A stretch of 11,003 nt of DNA from Bacteroidota bacterium. GTDB taxonomy: Bacteria > Bacteroidota > Bacteroidia > Bacteroidales > JADFUO01. The stretch spans positions 1 to 11,003 of the forward strand of contig JAUWKH010000031.1 of NCBI GenBank assembly GCA_030614305.1. The letters are read 5' to 3'. The translations under genes and the position numbers were made by a program. The notes under the pieces were generated by a model. That model was given only the letters and a program-made list of their open reading frames with translations, did no database searches and was not told the origin of the DNA. This document shows, in pieces, positions 5,824 to 11,003 of this stretch; position 1 is the stretch's first letter; each line of letters opens with the position of its first letter.

Positions 5824-8800
5824 TCAGGCAGGCATTTGACATAACACTAATGCATCCTCTACTGTTTCAACATTGAAAAAAGTTAATGTCAGTTTATCGT
5901 TTGCTTCTCTTATCCTGCATAGGGACGGGTTTTGCTGAACAAATTTCAGTACTTGTGTAAACTTTTCCGATTGGTAATAGGGAGAATCCTGTTTGGAGAT
6001 AAAATACCCGGTTAGTTTTTTATTTTTCAAAATAATCTTTTCAAAGCCGATTTTTTTTGCCAGCCATCGTAACCTGACAGCATTTAACAATTCTGCTGTC
6101 TGCTTTGGCACAGGTCCAAAACGGTCAATTAATCTTTTCAGGAATTGCAATAAAACTTCTTCCGATTGAATATTATCAAGCTCTTTATATAAACTCAGGC
6201 GTTCAGTAATATTTGTAATATAATGATCAGGAACAAGGATTTCAAGGTCGGTTTCAATCAGGCAATCCTTAACAAATTCAATATGTTGTTCATCTTTAAA
6301 TACATCTTTAAATTCATTTTCTTTTAATTCCATAATTGCCTCATCCAGAATTTTATGGTACATTTCAAAGCCTATCTCTGAAATAAAACCACTTTGCTCT
6401 CCGCCCAAAATATTACCTGCACCACGAATATCAAGGTCACGCATAGCAATATTAAAACCACTGCCAAGCTCAGCAAATTCCTCTATTGCTTTTAATCTTT
6501 TTCTGGCTTCGGTTGTTAATACCGAAAAAGGCGGAGATAAAAGATAACAAAATGCTTTCTTATTTGTTCTTCCCACCCTGCCTCTCAACTGATGCAAATC
6601 GCTAAGTCCGTAATTTTGTGCATTATTAATAAAAATCGTATTAACATTCGGAATATCCAAACCGGATTCAATTATTGTAGTAGCCACCAAAACGTCATAT
6701 TTCCCTTCAATAAAATCCAGCATGGTTCTTTCCAGTTTCAAGCCTTCCAACTGACCGTGAGCCACAGCAATTTTCACATCAGGACAAAAACGTTGTAACA
6801 TTCCCTGAACTTCCAAAATATTCTGTATCCTGTTATGAACAAAAAATACTTGTCCGCCCCTTGAAATCTCATACATTATTCCATCCCTGATAACTTCTTC
6901 GTTAAACATTGTTATTTCGGTTTGAACCGGATATCTGTTTGGCGGAGGAGTATTGATAATTGATAAATCCCTTGCCCCCATCAACGAAAATTGTAATGTT
7001 CTCGGTATAGGAGTTGCAGTCAAAATTAAAGTATCAACATTTATCTTAAATCGTTTAAGTTTTTCTTTAACCGAAACACCAAATTTTTGCTCTTCATCAA
7101 TAATCAGCAAACCTAAATCTTTAAATTTAATATCCTTACTTACAAGCCGGTGAGTTCCTATAATAATATCAATCTTTCCGGATTCAAGATATTTAAGAGT
7201 TTGTTTTTGTTTTTTTGCACTTTTAAACCTGTTTATATAATCAATATTGCAGGGAAATTCGTTCAGACGGTCGGTAAAAGTTTTAAAATGCTGCAACGCA
7301 AGGATTGTAGTTGGCACAAGTAATGCAACCTGCTTACTTTCGGTAACAGTTTTAAAAGCAGCTCTGATAGCTATTTCGGTTTTCCCAAAACCAACATCAC
7401 CGCATATCAATCTGTCCATCGGGTAATTCTGTTCTAGGTCTTTTTTCACATCAACTGTAGCTTTCAACTGGTCAGGTGTGTCTTCATAAATAAATGAAGC
7501 TTCAAGTTCGTGCTGTAAATAAGTATCCGGTGAAAATTGAAAACCTTTGGTTAATTTACGTTCTGCATATAATTTTATTAGGTCTTTGGCAATATCTTTT
7601 ACCCGTTGTTTTGCTCGGTTTTTAAGTTTGTTCCAAACATTTGAGCCAAGTTTATTAAGTGATGGAGCTTTTCCTTCTTTGCCAACGTATTTTGCAATAC
7701 GGTGCAACGAATGTATACTCACATATAACAGGTCGTTATTTTTATATACTAAACGGATTGCTTCCTGCTGCTTGCCATTGTTTTCAATTTTTTCCAAACC
7801 GTCAAATTTTCCAATTCCATGGTCAATATGAGTTACAAAATCACTTGGTTTTAAGTCATATATTTCTTTTAAAGTTACAGCTTGTTTTGTTTTATAACCG
7901 TCTTTAAGAAAAAAACGATGATACCGTTCAAAAATCTGATGATCAGTATAACAAGCAATTTTCAGGTTCCTGTCAATAAATCCTTCGTGCAATGATAAAT
8001 TTTGAGGAATGAAATCTATTTTCCTTTTTAGTTGGTTATTAATCTGAATATCCTCAAAAATTGAATAAAGTCTTTCAATTTGTTTAGGATTATCCGAAAA
8101 AATAAAATTTTTAATTTCATTACCAGAATTTTCATGAAGATTCTTAATTAATAACTTAAAATTTTTATTGAACGACGGCTGGGGAATAATATCATAATTA
8201 AGGATAAAACTATCTTTAAAATAAAATTGTCTGCCAAATTCAATAACAGAAAAGTCTAATAATTTCTTTAAAAATTGCCTGCCGTCTTCAAATAATTCGT
8301 CAATAGTAAGTTGTTCAATTTCATCATCCAAGCCCGAATTAATATTTTCAATTTTCTTATACTCATCATTAATTTTATCAACAGTAAAATTTATATCGTC
8401 AATCCAAATGCTTGTGTTTTTAGGAATATAATTTAAGAATGATTGCCTTGTTTCTTTTATTTTCCTGTTTTGGACATCAGGAACTATTGAAGCCCATTTA
8501 AGTTTATCAATTGATAATTGAGTAACTGTATCAAATGTTCTGATTGACTCAACATCATCTCCAAAAAATTCTATTCTGAGCGGATAATCATTAGAGAATG
8601 AAAATACATCAACAATTCCTCCTCTCACTGAAAATTGCCCCGGTTCAACTACAAAATCAGTTCTTTCAAAATTATATTCATTCATCAGATCAATAATAAA
8701 ATCAATTGACAAATTTTCGCCAACATTGACTTTCATTGTATTTTTTGCAAGATATTTTTTAGAAATAATTTTTTCAGAAAGAGCTTCAGGATATGTAAAT

Positions 8801-9186
8801 ATCATGGTTTTTCTTGCAGATGAACCAATTCTGTTAAGTATTTCGGCACGCAATAACAAATTTACATTATCAGGATTTTCAATATCATACTGCCTTTTGT
8901 ATGAAGTGGGATAAAACAATATTTTTTTCTTTGAATAATCAAGTGATCTCTCATCATATATATTTTCAAGATCATTAAAAAAGTGAGCTGCAGTTTCTTT
9001 ATCAGGTAAAATAAAAAGATGGATTCCTGAAATCTCATTAAAAACACTTGCTGACACTAATGCCCTTGACGAACCTATCAATCCTTTTAATTGAATACGG
9101 TTTCTGTCATAATTCTGAAGAGTATTAACAATTTGCTCCGAATTTTTTTCACTCCGAAACAGTTGTATTAATTCATTTAAATTCAA
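5824..9186 (-). CDS. mfd: Transcription-repair coupling factor Mfd
   Basis: Mfd is an ATP-driven DNA translocase that pushes stalled RNA polymerase off DNA lesions and recruits UvrA. The 1120-residue length is normal. The UvrB-like N-terminal module covers roughly residues 30-340, with KGLIGSS and the RGGIVDVFSF stretch. The RNA polymerase-interacting domain lies at about 445-505 (DHGIGK at 455-460). The RecG-like motor has Walker A GDVGFGKT at 596-603, DEEQ at 697-700, TATPIPRT at 723-730, ESGLDIPN at 840-847 and HQLRGRVGR at 865-873. The C-terminal TRCF domain starts near 975. The start appears to be TTG at 9186: an in-frame stop lies 15 bases upstream, no ATG intervenes, and the family's N-terminus begins here. 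The stop lies in a GC-rich repeated-looking stretch, so the last residues (LCQMPA) may not be ancestral. It is probably transcribed alone. Confidence 0.97.
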   Translation of the reverse strand: MNLNELIQLFRSEKNSEQIVNTLQNYDRNRIQLKGLIGSSRALVSASVFNEISGIHLFILPDKETAAHFFNDLENIYDERSLDYSKKKILFYPTSYKRQYDIENPDNVNLLLRAEILNRIGSSARKTMIFTYPEALSEKIISKKYLAKNTMKVNVGENLSIDFIIDLMNEYNFERTDFVVEPGQFSVRGGIVDVFSFSNDYPLRIEFFGDDVESIRTFDTVTQLSIDKLKWASIVPDVQNRKIKETRQSFLNYIPKNTSIWIDDINFTVDKINDEYKKIENINSGLDDEIEQLTIDELFEDGRQFLKKLLDFSVIEFGRQFYFKDSFILNYDIIPQPSFNKNFKLLIKNLHENSGNEIKNFIFSDNPKQIERLYSIFEDIQINNQLKRKIDFIPQNLSLHEGFIDRNLKIACYTDHQIFERYHRFFLKDGYKTKQAVTLKEIYDLKPSDFVTHIDHGIGKFDGLEKIENNGKQQEAIRLVYKNNDLLYVSIHSLHRIAKYVGKEGKAPSLNKLGSNVWNKLKNRAKQRVKDIAKDLIKLYAERKLTKGFQFSPDTYLQHELEASFIYEDTPDQLKATVDVKKDLEQNYPMDRLICGDVGFGKTEIAIRAAFKTVTESKQVALLVPTTILALQHFKTFTDRLNEFPCNIDYINRFKSAKKQKQTLKYLESGKIDIIIGTHRLVSKDIKFKDLGLLIIDEEQKFGVSVKEKLKRFKINVDTLILTATPIPRTLQFSLMGARDLSIINTPPPNRYPVQTEITMFNEEVIRDGIMYEISRGGQVFFVHNRIQNILEVQGMLQRFCPDVKIAVAHGQLEGLKLERTMLDFIEGKYDVLVATTIIESGLDIPNVNTIFINNAQNYGLSDLHQLRGRVGRTNKKAFCYLLSPPFSVLTTEARKRLKAIEEFAELGSGFNIAMRDLDIRGAGNILGGEQSGFISEIGFEMYHKILDEAIMELKENEFKDVFKDEQHIEFVKDCLIETDLEILVPDHYITNITERLSLYKELDNIQSEEVLLQFLKRLIDRFGPVPKQTAELLNAVRLRWLAKKIGFEKIILKNKKLTGYFISKQDSPYYQSEKFTQVLKFVQQNPSLCRIREANDKLTLTFFNVETVEDALVLCQMPA

Positions 9187-9212
9187 ATTAATAAGTCTTT
9201 AAAAATTTTTTA

Positions 9213-9241
9213 CAAAACTACAAAGAATTTAACGGAACAAA
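9213..9241 (-). promoter_or_regulatory. Bacteroidota-type promoter of mfd
   Basis: On the minus strand TTTG (9241-9238) is followed after 17 bases by TAGTTTTG (9220-9213). This fits the TTG-N17-23-TAnnTTTG arrangement described for Bacteroidota housekeeping promoters. It predicts a leader of about 20 bases before the TTG start codon at 9186, which supports that start. Confidence 0.6.
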
Positions 9242-9243
9242 AA

Positions 9244-9259
9244 CTTGTTAAAAAACAAG
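9244..9259. other. Small perfect hairpin in the mfd / phosphofructokinase divergent region
   Basis: CTTGTT and AACAAG form a perfect 6-bp inverted repeat around AAAA, immediately upstream of the mfd promoter and about 20 bases before the phosphofructokinase -7 box. It could be an operator for either gene. On the minus strand it is followed by TTTTTG, so it could also be a weak terminator. In such AT-rich DNA a repeat of this size may be chance. Confidence 0.25.
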
Positions 9260-9278
9260 ATTTTATTTTATAATATTA

Positions 9279-9286
9279 TATTTTTG
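9279..9286 (+). promoter_or_regulatory. -7 box for the phosphofructokinase gene
   Basis: TATTTTTG matches TAnnTTTG and would give a leader of about 30 bases before the ATG at 9322. No TTG is found 17-23 bases upstream, so only half of the promoter is supported. Confidence 0.45.
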
Positions 9287-9321
9287 TAAATCTTAATAAT
9301 AAAAAACAAATTAAATCAAAC

Positions 9322-10539
9322 ATGAAAAAATCGATAGTAATTTTATGTGGCGGAGGTCCTGCTCCGGGAATAAATACGGTTATTAGTTCAGTAGCAAAAA
9401 TATTTTTAAAAGACGGATACAGGGTAATCGGTTTGCACGAGGGATATAAAAATCTTTTTTCTGAAAAACCTGTTATGCAGGATATTGATTTTCAGTTTGC
9501 CGATGAAATCTATAAAAGCGGTGGCTCGGCTTTGCAAATGAGTCGTTACAAGCCCAAAGATTCGGAGTTTAAAACCGATTTTTTTGTAAACAATAATGTA
9601 AAGCTGCTTGTAACAATCGGTGGAGATGATACTGCATCAACAGCTAACAGAATATCAAAATTTCTTGCAAAAAATAATGTAAAAATCCGGAATATCCACG
9701 TGCCGAAAACCATTGACAATGACCTGCCATTGCCTGAAGGAACACCAACCTTTGGTTACCAGTCGGCAAAACAAGAAGGCGTAAAAATTGCTACTACCAT
9801 TTATGAAGACGCAAGAACAAGCGGAAATTGGTTTGTCGTTTCTGCAATGGGAAGAGAAGCCGGGCATCTTGCATTTGGAATAGGAGGAGCATGCCACTAT
9901 CCCATGATAATTATTCCTGAAATGTTCAATAAAACTAAAATTACTTTTGATAAAATTATTAGATTAATTATCTCCTCAATGATAAAGCGAAAAATTCTTG
10001 AAATTGATTATGGCGTGGCTATAATCAGTGAAGGAGTTTTTCATTTTATGACGGACGAAGAAATTAAAGCCACTGAGATTAATTTTACTTATGACGAGCA
10101 TGGACATCCTGAGCTTGGAAATGTTAGTAAAGCTCATATTTTCAACATGCTTTTGCAGAGAAAGCTGAAAGAATTAAATATAAAAATTAAAAGCCGTCCG
10201 GTAGAACTCGGTTATGAAATCAGATGTGTACGTCCGATTGCCTTTGACCTGATGTATTGCGCCCTGCTCGGAATGGGAGTTAAATATTTGTTTGACAAGG
10301 GAATAACCGGCTGCATGGTTACTTCCGACCCTAAAGGAGATATTGCTCCTCTTTATCTTAAAGATGTTGAAGATGAACATGGAAAAGTTAAACCGCGTTT
10401 AGTAAATATGGATTCACAAAAGGCAAAACTGATTTTTGAGGACAGTCTGCAATATTTAACTAAAGCCGATTACAATGCTGCAAAAAAATATATTGCCAAT
10501 CCGGAAGAGTATGATTTTGTTAAGATTTTGAACTGGTAA
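9322..10539 (+). CDS. Pyrophosphate-dependent 6-phosphofructokinase (PPi-PFK)
   Basis: This enzyme phosphorylates fructose 6-phosphate to fructose 1,6-bisphosphate in glycolysis, probably using pyrophosphate and so reversibly. The 405-residue protein shows the N-terminal phosphate loop GGGPAPGIN at 10-18, GGDD at 100-103, PKTIDND at 128-134 with the catalytic aspartates, TFGYQSA at 143-149, MGREAGH at 176-182 and GYEIRCVRP at 297-305. ATP enzymes have GGDGS and (G)TIDND. Asp at the second position of GGDD and Lys before TIDND are the established marks of pyrophosphate use. The PAPGIN variant of the first loop suggests one of the non-plant bacterial PPi-PFK groups. It has its own -7 box and faces away from mfd. 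It ends one base before the stop of the converging dehydrogenase gene. The phosphate donor is inferred from residues, not shown. Confidence 0.9.
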   Translation: MKKSIVILCGGGPAPGINTVISSVAKIFLKDGYRVIGLHEGYKNLFSEKPVMQDIDFQFADEIYKSGGSALQMSRYKPKDSEFKTDFFVNNNVKLLVTIGGDDTASTANRISKFLAKNNVKIRNIHVPKTIDNDLPLPEGTPTFGYQSAKQEGVKIATTIYEDARTSGNWFVVSAMGREAGHLAFGIGGACHYPMIIIPEMFNKTKITFDKIIRLIISSMIKRKILEIDYGVAIISEGVFHFMTDEEIKATEINFTYDEHGHPELGNVSKAHIFNMLLQRKLKELNIKIKSRPVELGYEIRCVRPIAFDLMYCALLGMGVKYLFDKGITGCMVTSDPKGDIAPLYLKDVEDEHGKVKPRLVNMDSQKAKLIFEDSLQYLTKADYNAAKKYIANPEEYDFVKILNW

Positions 10540-10540
10540 A

Positions 10541-11003
10541 TCAAAACCCAAACTCTTCCTTTATCTTATCCACCAAAACCTTTGCCAGCTTATATTCTGA
10601 TTCATAAGTCCAGCCGGCTATATGAGGAGATAAAATAACTTTGTCTGAACTAACAAGATATTTAAAGGCATCCGTAAAATTATTTTTATCCAAATTTTCA
10701 TAAGATAAATCTTCGTATTCAAGCACATCCAAAGCAGCACCTTTAATTTTACCTGATTGGATATTTTTAACCAAATCGTTTGTTCTCACAACCTTCCCCC
10801 GCGAAGTATTTATGAGATAAATCTCTTTTTTGAATTTATTAATAAAATTATCATCAACCATATAAGTTGTTTCTTCTGTAAGAGGAACATGAAGACTTAA
10901 AATATCTGTCGCTTTAAATATCTTTTCCAAATCGGTTTCAGTAACAAACTTATCTGAATAATTAAATTTATATTTATCATAAGCAATTACTTCCGCTCCA
11001 AAA
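10541..11003 (-). CDS. D-2-hydroxyacid dehydrogenase, C-terminal part (5' end outside window)
   Basis: Only the last 153 residues are visible; the frame stays open to the right edge, so the internal TTG at 10930 is not the start. The visible part begins inside the NAD-binding Rossmann domain. FGAEVIAYD contains the Asp (visible residue 9) that holds the adenine ribose, which indicates NAD rather than NADP. HVPLT is at 38-42 and INTSRGKVV at 64-72 carries catalytic Arg68. ALDVLEYED has catalytic Glu97, the usual 29 residues after the Arg, and SPHIAG has catalytic His127. The protein ends about 26 residues after His127, so there is no ACT regulatory domain. It could be a 3-phosphoglycerate dehydrogenase (SerA-like, serine synthesis) or another D-hydroxyacid dehydrogenase; the visible half cannot settle the substrate. 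Confidence 0.9.
   Translation of the reverse strand, partial: FGAEVIAYDKYKFNYSDKFVTETDLEKIFKATDILSLHVPLTEETTYMVDDNFINKFKKEIYLINTSRGKVVRTNDLVKNIQSGKIKGAALDVLEYEDLSYENLDKNNFTDAFKYLVSSDKVILSPHIAGWTYESEYKLAKVLVDKIKEEFGF

Noticed and set aside
7547..7907. Plus-strand open reading frames opposite mfd
   Set aside because: They lie opposite the conserved RNA polymerase-interacting and following segments of Mfd and have no recognisable domains.
9655..9897. Minus-strand open reading frame within the phosphofructokinase gene
   Set aside because: It is the opposite strand of the active-site region containing PKTIDND and MGREAGH and shows no independent support.

Overview
The window looks like ordinary chromosomal housekeeping DNA from an AT-rich member of the Bacteroidota, probably an anaerobic or fermentative one. 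Four things suggest this. Several upstream regions carry the TAnnTTTG -7 box used by the Bacteroidota housekeeping sigma factor, and Shine-Dalgarno sequences are weak or absent. The Mfd, Der, dihydroorotase and S4-domain proteins have the form I associate with that phylum. The phosphofructokinase carries pyrophosphate-type active-site residues. The genus cannot be named from this sequence alone.

Positions 1-2079, plus strand: the 3' end of era, then der, then a small S4 RNA-binding protein of the HslR/RqcP type. The gaps are 26 and 18 bp, so they are probably co-transcribed. All three products act on the large or small ribosomal subunit: assembly GTPases plus a protein whose relatives handle stalled 50S particles.

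Positions 2076-4659, minus strand: a run transcribed right to left of a DPM1-like family 2 glycosyltransferase, a dihydroorotase for pyrimidine synthesis, and a small MORN-repeat lipoprotein. The gaps are 34 and 12 bp. The lipoprotein meets the S4 gene tail to tail, and the two stop codons share a TTAA palindrome.

Positions 4822-9186, minus strand: a four-helix membrane protein with a LiaF-like repeat domain, then (reading upstream) a 267-bp intergenic region packed with nested inverted repeats, then mfd, the transcription-repair coupling factor. mfd appears to start at TTG and has a well-spaced Bacteroidota-type promoter.

Positions 9187-11003: a 135-bp divergent intergenic region, then on the plus strand a pyrophosphate-dependent phosphofructokinase. 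It ends one base from the stop of a converging, incomplete D-2-hydroxyacid dehydrogenase that runs off the right edge.

I see no CRISPR array, tRNA, rRNA, transposase, phage gene, toxin-antitoxin pair or defence system. The part least explained by known genes is the palindromic element at about 5604-5790. I found no convincing undescribed multi-gene system.
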